Shown one piece after another: positions 35,089 to 44,046 of a stretch of 64,000 nt of DNA. Origin of the DNA: an uncultured Prevotella sp. (GTDB lineage: Bacteria; Bacteroidota; Bacteroidia; Bacteroidales; Bacteroidaceae); the NCBI GenBank assembly GCA_905233825.1, contig CAJOFE010000003.1, positions 1 to 64,000 on the forward strand. The letters are read 5' to 3'. The notes beneath the pieces are model-generated. The model made no database searches, was not told the origin of the DNA, and saw only the letters and a program-made list of their open reading frames with translations. Both the position numbers and the translations under genes were made by a program. Numbering within the stretch: the first letter of the stretch is position 1; each line of letters begins with the position of its first letter.

Positions 35089-37464
35089 ATGAAAAGATTA
35101 GTACTGCTGCTATCTGTTATTCTGATAGCGATGACTATGTCTGCTGGAGTAGTAACCATCGATGAGGCCTTACAGAAAGCCCAGGATTTCATGGCAATAC
35201 GCCACGGTATGGACACCACAGGCAAGCTACGGCTGGTTCAACAAAAGAACACGCTACAACAGGCAGAAGGGCAGATGGACTGCAAGTACTACATCTTTAA
35301 TCAAGGTAGTGATGAGGGATTCGTCATCGTCAGCGCCGACGACCGAACGGAACCTATTCTGGGCTATGCCGATGCCGGCACCTTCGACGAACAATACATT
35401 CCAGACAACATGCGCCAGTGGCTGAGGGATTACACGGAGCAGATTCAACAGCTTGACGTCTGCGGCATAGAAGATTGCCTGACAGCCTCTGCTGTACCCA
35501 TTGGCAGACAATATATCCAACCAATGCTGACGACCCGATGGGGACAGGACACCCCATACAATAATTTCTGTCCCATCGACAGTACCAATACCATCAGCCT
35601 CACAGGATGTGTGGCTACTGCTATGGCACAGGTTATGAGCTACTACCGTTATCCATCGCGCACTACGATGACGATTCCTGCATACACTACCGAGACACAA
35701 AACATAGCAGTACCTGCCATTACAAGGACAACCATCGACTGGGACAACATGCTGCCTTCCTACAACGGAGTGGTTGTCAACGAGGCTCAGATACGGGCTG
35801 TAGCCACACTAATGGCCCTCTGTGGATTTTCGGTACAGATGGACTACGGTAGCGGCGCCAGTTCGGCACCCATGGATGAAATTCCAAAAGCCATGATACA
35901 CTATTTCGGTTATGATGCCAGCACCAGACAGATCAATCGCTCTGGCATTACCACGACACAGTGGGAAAGCATCATCTATGGCGAACTGGTTGAGGGGCGC
36001 CCCGTCATCTATCGTGGTAATCGCGACACTAAAGGAAAAGACAGTGGCCATGCATTTGTCATCGACGGCTATGATGGGCAAGGATACTATCATGTCAATT
36101 GGGGATGGACAGGTAATTACAACGGCTTCTTCCTACTATCAGTATTGCCACCATACGTCACTTCCGAGGAAGAAAGTCAACTCAGTAATGAAGGCTATTG
36201 CCTGACACATCAGGCCGTCATCGGCATACGGCACGATGGCGGAGGGAAAGCAGAGGCTTTGCGCATGACGTCACGCAGCATGGAACTTACGAGTTCTACC
36301 TCCGTCAGCCGTTCTTCAACATCCAACCATTTCCCCAACATGTCGCTTACGATGGGCACCTATAACTTTACGGGCGCCACCAATACCTTTGACGTGGGCG
36401 TAGGACTATTAGACGAGCAAGGCTCGCTTGTAGCAACGAAAACCGTTGTCCAAGAATATACGCTTGACGAGAATTGGGGATGGAAAGCCCTTAAGGCTGA
36501 CTTCACCTTCGGCAAAGGCCTAGCTAACGGAACCTACCGTATTGTAACCATCAGCCGCCTGAGTAGCGAACGCTCCTGGCAACTGAACGAATATGCAGAA
36601 CTTCATTGCATCTATGCCACTATCAATGGGAAGAATATGACGCTCAGGCCCTCTACCATCGACCTGAGTGGAAGCATCAAGTTAGAAAGTCAGGCAGAAG
36701 CCTTAAAGCTATTGACACTAAATGTCCACATCCAGAACAACGGTACAGCCTTCAGCAATCAGGTCTATCTGTTTATTGACGGCGAGAGAGCCGGAGGACG
36801 CTATATCGATGTTGAAACTGACGGTACGACCGACTTCAAGATTGGCTTCACCCCCACCACGGCTGGCAGCCACCAACTGAGCATAGCCTACTACAAGGAT
36901 GGTGAATATGTCACTTTTGCTCAGCTCAACATCAAGGTTGCTGAGCCTGCTTACAATCTTTTAGAGATGAAGATGCTGGCATCTAATGCCAAGAACAAAA
37001 CAGTGGGCAGTCGCCTGTGGCTGAATATCAGCGCCAAGAACTTGAATACATCTGCCTACGACAACAAAATCAGAGCCAACATATATAAGCTGCGCCACGA
37101 CGGCAGCAACGTGGGCGACTTCGTGACAAGGTGCGAACGCTACGTACATATCGCCCCAGGAGCTACCACTACCACCGATCTCCTGTTTGAGAATCTGGAG
37201 GACGGAGAGACCTATTTCGTCTGGATATACTATTTCTCTGAAGGTCAGCAGGACAAGGACAACCGTATCTATGGCGGACAATACAAGGTTGATTATGCCA
37301 CTGGTATCGAGCCTGTAATCACAGAACAGCCTCCGACAGTAAACATCTACACCATCGGAGGCCGTCTAATCGGACAATGCCAACGCTCTCAATTGTCTAA
37401 GCAACTCCGCGCCCTTCCCTCTGGCTTCTATGTCGTCGACGGAAAGATAGCTGTTAGCTATTAG
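35089..37464 (+). CDS. secreted C10-family (streptopain-like) cysteine protease with C-terminal sorting tail
   Basis: The 791-residue protein has a signal peptide (LVLLLSVILIAMTMSAG), a Spi-like propeptide (about 22-105) and a C10 catalytic domain. The catalytic Cys lies in SLTGCVATAMAQVMSYY (about 174), with catalytic His in DSGHAFVIDGY (about 321) and the Asn-Trp motif HVNWGW. After about 400 there are several beta-sandwich domains, and it ends with VNIYTIGGRLIG...LPSGFYVVDGKI, the type IX-style C-terminal tail of Prevotella. The last codons and the stop fall in a heptad repeat (37448-37468). It lies 27 bases after lpd, perhaps by readthrough. Confidence 0.93.
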   Translation: MKRLVLLLSVILIAMTMSAGVVTIDEALQKAQDFMAIRHGMDTTGKLRLVQQKNTLQQAEGQMDCKYYIFNQGSDEGFVIVSADDRTEPILGYADAGTFDEQYIPDNMRQWLRDYTEQIQQLDVCGIEDCLTASAVPIGRQYIQPMLTTRWGQDTPYNNFCPIDSTNTISLTGCVATAMAQVMSYYRYPSRTTMTIPAYTTETQNIAVPAITRTTIDWDNMLPSYNGVVVNEAQIRAVATLMALCGFSVQMDYGSGASSAPMDEIPKAMIHYFGYDASTRQINRSGITTTQWESIIYGELVEGRPVIYRGNRDTKGKDSGHAFVIDGYDGQGYYHVNWGWTGNYNGFFLLSVLPPYVTSEEESQLSNEGYCLTHQAVIGIRHDGGGKAEALRMTSRSMELTSSTSVSRSSTSNHFPNMSLTMGTYNFTGATNTFDVGVGLLDEQGSLVATKTVVQEYTLDENWGWKALKADFTFGKGLANGTYRIVTISRLSSERSWQLNEYAELHCIYATINGKNMTLRPSTIDLSGSIKLESQAEALKLLTLNVHIQNNGTAFSNQVYLFIDGERAGGRYIDVETDGTTDFKIGFTPTTAGSHQLSIAYYKDGEYVTFAQLNIKVAEPAYNLLEMKMLASNAKNKTVGSRLWLNISAKNLNTSAYDNKIRANIYKLRHDGSNVGDFVTRCERYVHIAPGATTTTDLLFENLEDGETYFVWIYYFSEGQQDKDNRIYGGQYKVDYATGIEPVITEQPPTVNIYTIGGRLIGQCQRSQLSKQLRALPSGFYVVDGKIAVSY

Positions 37465-37468
37465 CTGT
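37448..37468. repeat. heptad repeats spanning the C10 protease stop codon
   Basis: TAGCTGT, TAGCTAT, TAGCTGT are three successive units. The stop codon TAG of the protease lies at 37462-37464, in the third unit. Confidence 0.65.
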
Positions 37469-38292
37469 TACTTCAGACCATTCCAATTCTGACGCGGAGC
37501 AAAGATATTGACATAGAGCGACGAACAGTTGTTCACCCTGTAGAGGTTGTCGCCACGCCAGGGAAGCATAATCGTGACCGTGCGCTGTTCGGTATTCCAC
37601 GCATTTCCGCTGATGATGTACAGCTGATAGACGTTGGCCTGGAGTATCTCGCTCTCCTCAGCCCATTGAGCCTTGCGCCCGATGGATATATTTACAGTAT
37701 ATGGCTCCTTGGGATTGTAGCCGTTCTCCTTGCTGGCACCCTCGAGCACAGCGGCAGGCAGACAACGCTGCACATAGGGATCGTCGGCAGGCGACTGCGA
37801 CGACAGCTCCATGTGAGCAGGCAGCTGGCGCATAATCTCGTTATAGCATGTTCCACCCGTAATGAGCGCAATACATTGTTTGCCCACCTCATGGTCACGC
37901 CCCCACATCTCAAATGCCATCGGCAGCATGGCTGCAACTCCATAGCAGGTCTTGCCCAGTAGCTGCTCATAGACGGTGCAGAACTCCTCGTAGTCCGAAG
38001 GCACATGGGTGAACGTCACCTTGCCCTTGCCTCCAACTACATAGTCCTCTTCCATGTTTCCATCCATCGTGTAAGTATGGGTATCGTAGGTCAGCGTATT
38101 ACCGTCCAGCAGCCAACAGATGTCGCTCTCCGTCACTTGCTCCTCTTCCTCCGAAGTGCCACGACCGTCAACATAGCCTTCCTCAAAAGCTTTCGCTGCC
38201 TCCTTTACATCTTTTACAGAACAGGACAAAAACATAGTTCCTCCTGCCACAAACAGTGACAGGAGGAACAACTGCGAGAATATCTTCTTCAT
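37468..38292 (-). CDS. lipoprotein of unknown function
   Basis: The 274-residue protein has a lipoprotein signal (LFVAGGTMFLSCS), a short acidic linker and a globular part with a conserved-looking GKTCYGVAAMLPMAFEMWGRD segment near 115-135. It ends in a beta-rich domain with VNISIGRKAQWAEES and LPWRGDNLYRV. I cannot name the family with confidence. It converges on the C10 protease and is 10 bases downstream of the barrel protein gene on its own strand, so it is probably in an operon with it. Confidence 0.8.
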   Translation of the reverse strand: MKKIFSQLFLLSLFVAGGTMFLSCSVKDVKEAAKAFEEGYVDGRGTSEEEEQVTESDICWLLDGNTLTYDTHTYTMDGNMEEDYVVGGKGKVTFTHVPSDYEEFCTVYEQLLGKTCYGVAAMLPMAFEMWGRDHEVGKQCIALITGGTCYNEIMRQLPAHMELSSQSPADDPYVQRCLPAAVLEGASKENGYNPKEPYTVNISIGRKAQWAEESEILQANVYQLYIISGNAWNTEQRTVTIMLPWRGDNLYRVNNCSSLYVNIFAPRQNWNGLK

Positions 38293-38301
38293 ATCCTGTG
38301 C

Positions 38302-38928
38302 TTAGAAGTTCACGCCCAGGTTGATGAACAAGGCTCCATTGTGAACAGAGGCGTCGTCGTGATTCTCAAGCTCCCAATCTGCAATGTTGGTAATACCAAA
38401 CTGATAACCCAACTCCAGATAGAGTTTGTTGTACTCAGCACCACAACCTAACTTGATGCCCACATCGGCACGCTTGAACTTACCATCACCGAAAGAATCC
38501 CATTTGCCTACACCGCTGACTTTTTGTTTTCCACCAAACAGACCGTAGCGGAACGTAGGTCCAATGAACGGCAGTACAGCGATATCATCAGTAGCCTGGA
38601 TGCCATACTTGATGAGCAGGGGCAGCTCAAGGTAGTTCAGGCTGACCGAGTTCTTGTCTTTCTTAGCGCCGCAGCCAGTGTAGTACAAGCCGCTCTCCAG
38701 GAACAACGGGGTGGTGTCGCTGAGGCGCAGACCAATCGTACCACCAAAGTTCAGGCCCACCTTTGAACCTGCATCGGTAGCATCGCCCGTAAGAGTGGCA
38801 ATGTTCATGCCGAGGCGAATGCCATAGTAAACACTACTTTCACTGAGTGAGAAACCGCCGCTGCTGTACTGAGCGAACGAAGGTGCTGCAAAGAGCACAG
38901 CCATGATGGCAACTAAAAACTTTTTCAT
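38302..38928 (-). CDS. small outer-membrane beta-barrel protein (PorT-like fold)
   Basis: The protein of about 208 residues has a signal peptide (MKKFLVAIMAVLFAAPSFAQ) and eight or so amphipathic strands with Tyr/Gly borders (YYGIRLGMNIATLTG, VGLNFGGTIGLRL, FLESGLYYTG, GIKLGCGAEYNKLYLELGY, GALFINLGVNF). This fits an outer_membrane_beta-barrel/PorT family protein. A -7 box TACCTTTG lies at 38972-38979. The ATG at 38985 would precede the -7 box, so 38928 is chosen. Confidence 0.88.
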   Translation of the reverse strand: MKKFLVAIMAVLFAAPSFAQYSSGGFSLSESSVYYGIRLGMNIATLTGDATDAGSKVGLNFGGTIGLRLSDTTPLFLESGLYYTGCGAKKDKNSVSLNYLELPLLIKYGIQATDDIAVLPFIGPTFRYGLFGGKQKVSGVGKWDSFGDGKFKRADVGIKLGCGAEYNKLYLELGYQFGITNIADWELENHDDASVHNGALFINLGVNF

Positions 38929-38971
38929 GTTCGTTTTTTGTTTATTAGTGAATAAATGTTTATTTCGACTG

Positions 38972-38979
38972 CAAAGGTA
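38972..38979 (-). promoter_or_regulatory. -7 box of the barrel protein gene
   Basis: TACCTTTG on the minus strand, 44 bases before the start codon. No good -33 TTTG was found at the usual distance. Confidence 0.55.
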
Positions 38980-39158
38980 GTGCAAAATTTCGATTTAACG
39001 AAAAGAATTCAAATAAATTTTGCCTTCTTGAGTATGAGAATTGTAAAATTGCAGCGCCGTAGGGCCTGCGGACAGTATGATAGGATACAAAGCACTCCAT
39101 AGGAAGTGCCCTATTAACAAGACACTCCCGTTCGAAACTAAAAATAAATCGCGATTTA

Positions 39159-39190
39159 TTTGGTTCTTTGCTCACTTATTAGTATCTTTG
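39159..39190 (+). promoter_or_regulatory. promoter of the DUF2779 gene
   Basis: TTTG (39159-39162), 20 bases, TATCTTTG (39183-39190), 39 bases before the ATG at 39230. It rules out the upstream in-frame ATG at 39077. Confidence 0.8.
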
Positions 39191-39229
39191 TCCGTCGTTC
39201 TGAAAAAGATAACTAAAAACAATATAAAT

Positions 39230-40765
39230 ATGGCAAAAGGATTATCAAAGTCGCGTTATACGCAGTTCTGCCAGTGCCGTAAAGCACTTTGGCTGAGAGT
39301 GAACAAGCCCGAAGAGGCTATAGTGGATGCGGGCGTAGAAGCTCGCTTTGAAAGTGGTAATGAGGTAGGTGACCTTGCCATGCAACTGTTTGGTCCGTTT
39401 GTTGAAGTGACCACCAAACGGGAGGATGGAGGACTTGACCTTCAGGCTATGGTGGAAAAGACCAAGGAAGAGATGGCATGTGGGACAGAAAATATCTGTG
39501 AGGCATCTTTCAACTTTGAGAGGAACTACTGTGCCGTCGATATCCTACGCAAGACTCCTGGGGGCTGGGCTATCTACGAGGTGAAAAGCAGCAGTTTCCC
39601 TGAGTTCGACGGACAGGAAACGAGACTGGAGAAATATGCACCTGACATCGCTTACCAGAAATGGGTGATGACGCAGTGTGGCATCAACGTGACTGATACT
39701 TATCTTGTTTGCCTCAACAGCGACTATGTGCGTCAGGGCGAGCTTGATATTCAGAAACTCTTCACAGTCATCGACATGAAGGAACTGGTAGAGAATGAAT
39801 ATCTGAAGGTGCCTGCCCGCGTCAGTCAAGCAATGAAACTGTTAGCTGAAGATGAAGAGCCAGATATAGACATCTCAGAGCATTGCATGAAGCCCTACGG
39901 CTGTGCCTTCTTTGACTATTGTAAACGGCAGCACGGTATCCCCAATGATGAGCCTACCGTCTTTGACCTCTATCGCATGAACTTTGCAAAGAAGCTGGAG
40001 CATTATCGCGCTGGGCGTATATTATTTAATGATGTACGCGAGGAAAAGTTGAGCGACAAGCAGCAGATGCAGGTAGAGTGTACGCTGAACCAGACGGAGC
40101 ATATAGACCTCGCAGGTATTCGCGAATTCCTTGACGGTCTCAGCTATCCACTCTATTTTCTTGACTTCGAGACGCTGCAGCAACCTGTGCCGCAGTATGA
40201 CGGACAACGGCCTTATCAGCAGATTACCTTCCAGTATTCGCTGCACATCAAGCCCTCAGCGACTGCAGACTACGAACATCGCGAGTTCCTCGCTCCTTCC
40301 GACGGCAGCGATCCTCGTCGCCATTTGGCCGAGCAACTTTGCAAGGATATTCCCATGAATGTCTGCACGTTGGCCTACAACAAAGGCTTTGAATGTGGGC
40401 GTATCAAGGAACTGGCCTCGCTCTATCCTGATCTCGCCGTTCATCTGTTGAACATCCGCGAGCATATCCGAGACTTGCTCACGCCATTCCAGAGCGGTTA
40501 TTACTATGTGCCTGCCATGCACGGATCGTTCTCTATCAAGAGTGTGCTGCCAGCCCTCTTCCCTGATGAACCAAGCCTGAACTACCATAATCTCGATGAG
40601 CGTTGCCAGAACGGAGGCCACGCCATGACTCTCTTCCCCCAGATTCAATTCATGGAACCTGAAGAGGCCAAAGCCAGCCGCGAAGCCCTGCTCCGCTACT
40701 GCGAACTCGACACATGGGCTATGGTGAAAGTCTGGGAACGTTTGGAACAGCGAGTGCAGAGCTAA
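39230..40765 (+). CDS. DUF2779 domain protein, nuclease/RNase H-like
   Basis: The protein of about 511 residues begins MAKGLSKSRYTQFCQCRKALW, a Cys-bearing N-terminal motif seen in PD-(D/E)XK/Fe-S nucleases. Near 120 it has GGWAIYEVKSSSFPE (EVKSS, a PD-(D/E)XK-like core), then CMKPYGCAFFDYC (likely Fe-S or zinc cysteines). The C-terminal DUF2779 domain starts with PLYFLDFETLQQPVPQYDG, a DEDD-exonuclease-like first motif. Similar proteins occur widely and often near defence or repair genes, but their role is unproven. Confidence 0.87.
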   Translation: MAKGLSKSRYTQFCQCRKALWLRVNKPEEAIVDAGVEARFESGNEVGDLAMQLFGPFVEVTTKREDGGLDLQAMVEKTKEEMACGTENICEASFNFERNYCAVDILRKTPGGWAIYEVKSSSFPEFDGQETRLEKYAPDIAYQKWVMTQCGINVTDTYLVCLNSDYVRQGELDIQKLFTVIDMKELVENEYLKVPARVSQAMKLLAEDEEPDIDISEHCMKPYGCAFFDYCKRQHGIPNDEPTVFDLYRMNFAKKLEHYRAGRILFNDVREEKLSDKQQMQVECTLNQTEHIDLAGIREFLDGLSYPLYFLDFETLQQPVPQYDGQRPYQQITFQYSLHIKPSATADYEHREFLAPSDGSDPRRHLAEQLCKDIPMNVCTLAYNKGFECGRIKELASLYPDLAVHLLNIREHIRDLLTPFQSGYYYVPAMHGSFSIKSVLPALFPDEPSLNYHNLDERCQNGGHAMTLFPQIQFMEPEEAKASREALLRYCELDTWAMVKVWERLEQRVQS

Positions 40766-40838
40766 ACTTGTTTAAGCTTTGCTGAGTCGTGACAAACGAA
40801 GACGGAGTCAAAACTGAAAGAAGTGGCAGGATAAGTCG

Positions 40839-40855
40839 TATCTTACGATAAGATA
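40839..40855. promoter_or_regulatory. small AT-rich inverted repeat upstream of the PD-(D/E)XK gene
   Basis: TATCTTA, CGA, TAAGATA is a perfect 7-bp palindromic hairpin about 50 bases before the start at 40908. It may be an operator; no TAnnTTTG box was found. Confidence 0.4.
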
Positions 40856-40907
40856 ATATGCATATATTAGTAGATAAAGTAGAATAACCCCTAACAATTA
40901 TTTAACA

Positions 40908-42770
40908 ATGGAATACAAAGAGTATTTAAACGAAATTATTTCCTTTAACAATGACAAGGGTCTTGTTGCATTACGTGAGAAATATAATGAACCTTCTTTT
41001 TTCGAGATTATTTCAAAGGAGAGGAGTGAAACAACGTATAGTGCTTTCCTAAAATGGCTTTTTCTTATTAACAGTACAAGAAGTAATGGTGTGTCGCCTA
41101 TTATGTCGCTTCTTGACATACTTGTGAAGCGTTGTAATCAACAAAATGATAGTCTTATTGAATCGAATTTGCAAGAGGCCATTTTATCTCGTAAGTTGAA
41201 AATCAACAATGTTTCTGTAGAAACAGAAAAATATGTTGGTCAACTGGCAATGCAAGAACTAAAAAGTCATAAAATAGAGAGTAATCGGACTCACTTTTTG
41301 AATAATGTGAAAGATTATTGTAAAGACAGAATTGATATATTCATTGAGTGTAAGGTTCTTATAAGGGAAAAAGTAAAACGAATGCAAATTATTATAGAAA
41401 ACAAAATTGACTCTAAAGAAGGAGGAGCAAAAAGTTCAGAAACTAGCAAGGGAATAAAAAATGCTGGTAAATTGTCGGATGAGTTCAAAAAATATCTTGC
41501 TTTAAGTCAGACATGCCGATATTATGAGGCGACACATCAGGGAAACGCCAATCTCATCCAATTATACGTGTATCTTACCCCTCTTTCCTCAAGCCGTTTG
41601 GATAATTTTAATGCGTTAAGGGAAGAACAAAAGCAATATGATGATACTAAAAAGAATATCCGTGTACTGTGTGATAATGTGAACTTTATTCAGATAAACT
41701 ACCAAGACATTTTGGATGACATTGTTGAGCCATTGTTGAGTTCTTCTGTTTCGGAAAGAAATCGATTCTTTTTGGAGGAATTCAAGAATGAACTGGCATT
41801 TCCAAACATCGACAGTTTTGACGAACAATCGTGTATTGCAATTGGGACGGAAGTGTCGGAGACAATGACAGAATATTGGAAAAGATACAAGCCATTAATT
41901 ATTGATTCTATTATTGCGACTACGAACTCTACATATTACATTGTTAATGGTACATATTATAATGGTCAGCCAAGACAAGAAATAATTAAATTATTAGTAA
42001 AACGGTGTCTGACTGAAGAGCTGAAGAATGAAGGGTGGCTTTCTGATTCTGTAGGAGAAGATGAAAAGAACAAATACTCAGAATTTGATGGGGTCTATTG
42101 GATAAAAAAAGGCAAAGGTTTTAATAGTCTAATGAAGATATCTAAAAGAAATGGATTATCTATTTGCGAAATAAAACTTAAATTGGACCATAAGACTAAT
42201 AATTTACTAAAATCATTTCTAACTGAGAATAGTAGTTTCATTTTTGCTATTATGAATGGATTGAAAGATGATGAAAGAAAGAAAATCCAATGTTTGATGG
42301 CATTTCTTACAAAAAGAAATTCGACTAAGTACACAATATTCTATAAAGATCGTAATATTGGAACCAATCTGACTTTCACTGATACGGCTTTTAGAATAAT
42401 AAAATGTTGGGCTCAGGATGTTAAGGAGAGTAATGTGGATTTAGAAGAATTACATAATAGATTTCCACGAAATATCAGTTTATATTATGAACGGGGTAAA
42501 TGGTTTCGCCATCTCATTTATGAATATAGTGAAAAAGGGGAATACTATTTTGATTTTGATAATGATGAAGAAGAAAAGAAAAAAGATGACAGCAACTGGA
42601 ATTTCTACACAAATGACAAGACAAAAGACAAACATTTCTTTGAAATCAAAGGTGGAGTAAAGGTTGTTGTGTTAAAGATGTGGCATGAAGAAGATGTGGA
42701 AAATCTGATTCAATATGTGTTTGAGGAGAATTTGTTTGGCGATGATAATCTGAAAATAGAACGCTCATAA
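40908..42770 (+). CDS. PD-(D/E)XK nuclease superfamily protein (PDDEXK_4-like)
   Basis: The 620-residue protein has an N-terminal helical region (SETTYSAFLKWLF) and then a PD-(D/E)XK core: Asp near 143 in DRIDIFIECKV and Glu164/Lys166 in IIIENKIDSKEGG, followed by a Tyr/Gln region (NLIQLYVYLTPLSSS). The second half holds more charged helical and beta segments with no recognised fold. Such proteins are common in restriction and defence islands. The gene is much more AT-rich than its neighbours, with many AAA, ATT and TTA codons, which suggests recent acquisition. No methyltransferase is next to it. Confidence 0.8.
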   Translation: MEYKEYLNEIISFNNDKGLVALREKYNEPSFFEIISKERSETTYSAFLKWLFLINSTRSNGVSPIMSLLDILVKRCNQQNDSLIESNLQEAILSRKLKINNVSVETEKYVGQLAMQELKSHKIESNRTHFLNNVKDYCKDRIDIFIECKVLIREKVKRMQIIIENKIDSKEGGAKSSETSKGIKNAGKLSDEFKKYLALSQTCRYYEATHQGNANLIQLYVYLTPLSSSRLDNFNALREEQKQYDDTKKNIRVLCDNVNFIQINYQDILDDIVEPLLSSSVSERNRFFLEEFKNELAFPNIDSFDEQSCIAIGTEVSETMTEYWKRYKPLIIDSIIATTNSTYYIVNGTYYNGQPRQEIIKLLVKRCLTEELKNEGWLSDSVGEDEKNKYSEFDGVYWIKKGKGFNSLMKISKRNGLSICEIKLKLDHKTNNLLKSFLTENSSFIFAIMNGLKDDERKKIQCLMAFLTKRNSTKYTIFYKDRNIGTNLTFTDTAFRIIKCWAQDVKESNVDLEELHNRFPRNISLYYERGKWFRHLIYEYSEKGEYYFDFDNDEEEKKKDDSNWNFYTNDKTKDKHFFEIKGGVKVVVLKMWHEEDVENLIQYVFEENLFGDDNLKIERS

Positions 42771-42802
42771 TTTGAATTTTTCCTGAAAAGTGTCTATATT
42801 AG
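42771..42802 (+). promoter_or_regulatory. promoter of the small membrane protein gene
   Basis: TTTG (42771-42774), 20 bases, TATATTAG (42795-42802). The TTTGAATTTTT start and TGTCTATATT core recur at 45545-45576 before the 73-residue protein gene. Confidence 0.6.
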
Positions 42803-42831
42803 CAAGGACAATAATTTAATTGGCACTGAAT

Positions 42832-43023
42832 ATGGAAATATTGGCTGTTATAGGCATCATCGCACTCATTGCCTTGATCTTCATTGGTGGGGGCATCTTG
42901 GGCTGGATCCTGCAAATAGTGGGTTTTATCTTCGGAAAACTGTTCGAAGGTTGCCAGACCACTTTCGGGTGCTTGTTCTTTGTCATTGTCTTCGGACTAC
43001 TGCTATTAGGAATGATCCTTTAA
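42832..43023 (+). CDS. small hydrophobic membrane protein, unknown function
   Basis: The 63-residue protein is almost wholly hydrophobic, with two predicted helices (LAVIGIIALIALIFIGGGIL and CLFFVIVFGLLLLGMIL) joined by a short segment with GKLFEGCQTTFGC. I chose the ATG at 42832; a TTG at 42820 is possible but weaker. It could be a small toxin-like or accessory membrane protein, with no proof. Confidence 0.65.
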   Translation: MEILAVIGIIALIALIFIGGGILGWILQIVGFIFGKLFEGCQTTFGCLFFVIVFGLLLLGMIL

Positions 43024-43059
43024 ACCTGTGATATGAAGAAAAACTTGATTTGAACGCTT

Positions 43060-43329
43060 ATGCAAAACTGGAGTAAATACATAGAAAGACCGATAGATGA
43101 AGTTCTACCTGAACTGGAGTCAGAGGGCTATCGGGTGACGAGTGATGAATGTGTCATCTTCGGACAGCGGAACATTGACATTGAAAAGGGCGATGTGGCT
43201 GCTGAGATAGTGTGCGTGCCATACGACTTCGAAGAATATCAAGAGGGCAACATCGTACCAGAGAATGCAGACTGGTGGGTGGATGATGTTTTTGAGAACG
43301 GAGAGTCGTATCAAGAGTCAATCTCGTAA
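43060..43329 (+). CDS. small acidic protein, peptidase-inhibitor I78-like
   Basis: The 89-residue acidic protein reads MQNWSKYIERPIDEVLPELE and later DECVIFGQRNIDIEKGDVAAEIVC. The pattern of an N-terminal helix, a strand pair and a central basic spot resembles small protease-inhibitor or I78-like domains, but the match is only by eye. Trp-Trp (ADWWVDD) near the end is notable. Confidence 0.55.
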   Translation: MQNWSKYIERPIDEVLPELESEGYRVTSDECVIFGQRNIDIEKGDVAAEIVCVPYDFEEYQEGNIVPENADWWVDDVFENGESYQESIS

Positions 43330-43397
43330 AAAAAGTTCTTTGTAAACAAAGCGGCAGAGCATTATCCAAGCCATTGAAGAGAAGAAATCAAAATAGG

Positions 43398-43465
43398 TAC
43401 GGAGCTTGGGGCCTTCATATGCGGGGCCCGGGCTCCGTATATGCCGACCCCGCGCCCCGCATATG
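43398..43465. repeat. two interleaved GC-rich inverted repeats upstream of the sigma-like gene
   Basis: TACGGAGC (43398-43405) pairs with GCTCCGTA (43432-43439), and CATATGCGGGGC (43416-43427) pairs with GCCCCGCATATG (43454-43465). The two stems interleave, so they are mutually exclusive or form a pseudoknot. The block is GC-rich in an AT-rich gap. The rest of 43330-43686 shows no convincing gene. Confidence 0.65.
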
Positions 43466-43686
43466 CCGAGCGGGCGGGCGGTACGCGTTAGAAGCCATCT
43501 CGCTCCCGATTTCATGGGACCAATCTCCCCATTCAATGCCTCCTTCATCCCTAACAGCGGCGTGTTAAAAGATCACACGACAGAACAAGTTAGTGTATTA
43601 GGGATTGTCTTTAATAACAAGGAATATGGGAAAAGAAAAGAAATTAGAAGGTGTCTGATTAAAACAAACAATAAAAACGAAGAGAT

Positions 43687-44031
43687 ATGAAACAAAGTTT
43701 GGATGAAATCCTTGAGAAAATTGGTCGCTCGTCGTTGCTGACTCATGAGGAAGAACTCGCACTGCTTAAGGCTGTGCAGGAGAAGGGTACAGACTGCGAC
43801 GAGATGAAACAATTGGAAAAGGCTAACATGCGGTTTATTGTGAGTGTGGCTAACCAGTATCAAAAACGCGGTCTGCCACTCGAGGAACTGATTGAGGCAG
43901 GATTAAAAGGGTTGAGGAAGGGGGCAATGAAATATAATTTCGAGGCCGACTTCAAGTTCATTGCCTATGCCGTTTGGTGGATTCGGCAGTCTATCTTACA
44001 AGCACTTGAAGACTTAAAAATTGAAGATTGA
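43687..44031 (+). CDS. truncated sigma-70-like protein, regions 1.2 and 2 only
   Basis: The 114-residue protein matches the primary sigma factor from region 1.2 (LTHEEELALLKAVQE) through region 2 (ANMRFIVSVANQYQKRGLPL, EELIEAGLKGL, FKFIAYAVWWIRQSILQAL). It stops before regions 3 and 4. The final residues EDLKIED and the stop are encoded by heptad-like repeats (44011-44038). It therefore keeps core-binding and -10 melting parts but no -35 reader. It may be a decayed sigma or a dedicated mini-sigma; which cannot be told from sequence alone. Confidence 0.75.
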   Translation: MKQSLDEILEKIGRSSLLTHEEELALLKAVQEKGTDCDEMKQLEKANMRFIVSVANQYQKRGLPLEELIEAGLKGLRKGAMKYNFEADFKFIAYAVWWIRQSILQALEDLKIED

Positions 44032-44038
44032 AGATTAT
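44011..44038. repeat. heptad repeats over the sigma-like stop codon
   Basis: GACTTAA, AAATTGA, AGATTGA, AGATTAT are consecutive 7-base units. The stop TGA at 44029-44031 lies inside the third unit. Confidence 0.6.
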
Positions 44039-44046
44039 AAAAAGTA

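Noticed and set aside
43374-43568. Open reading frame of 64 codons (MKRRNQNRYGAW...).
   Set aside because: It is made of the GC-rich inverted repeats and shows no start signal or protein-like composition.
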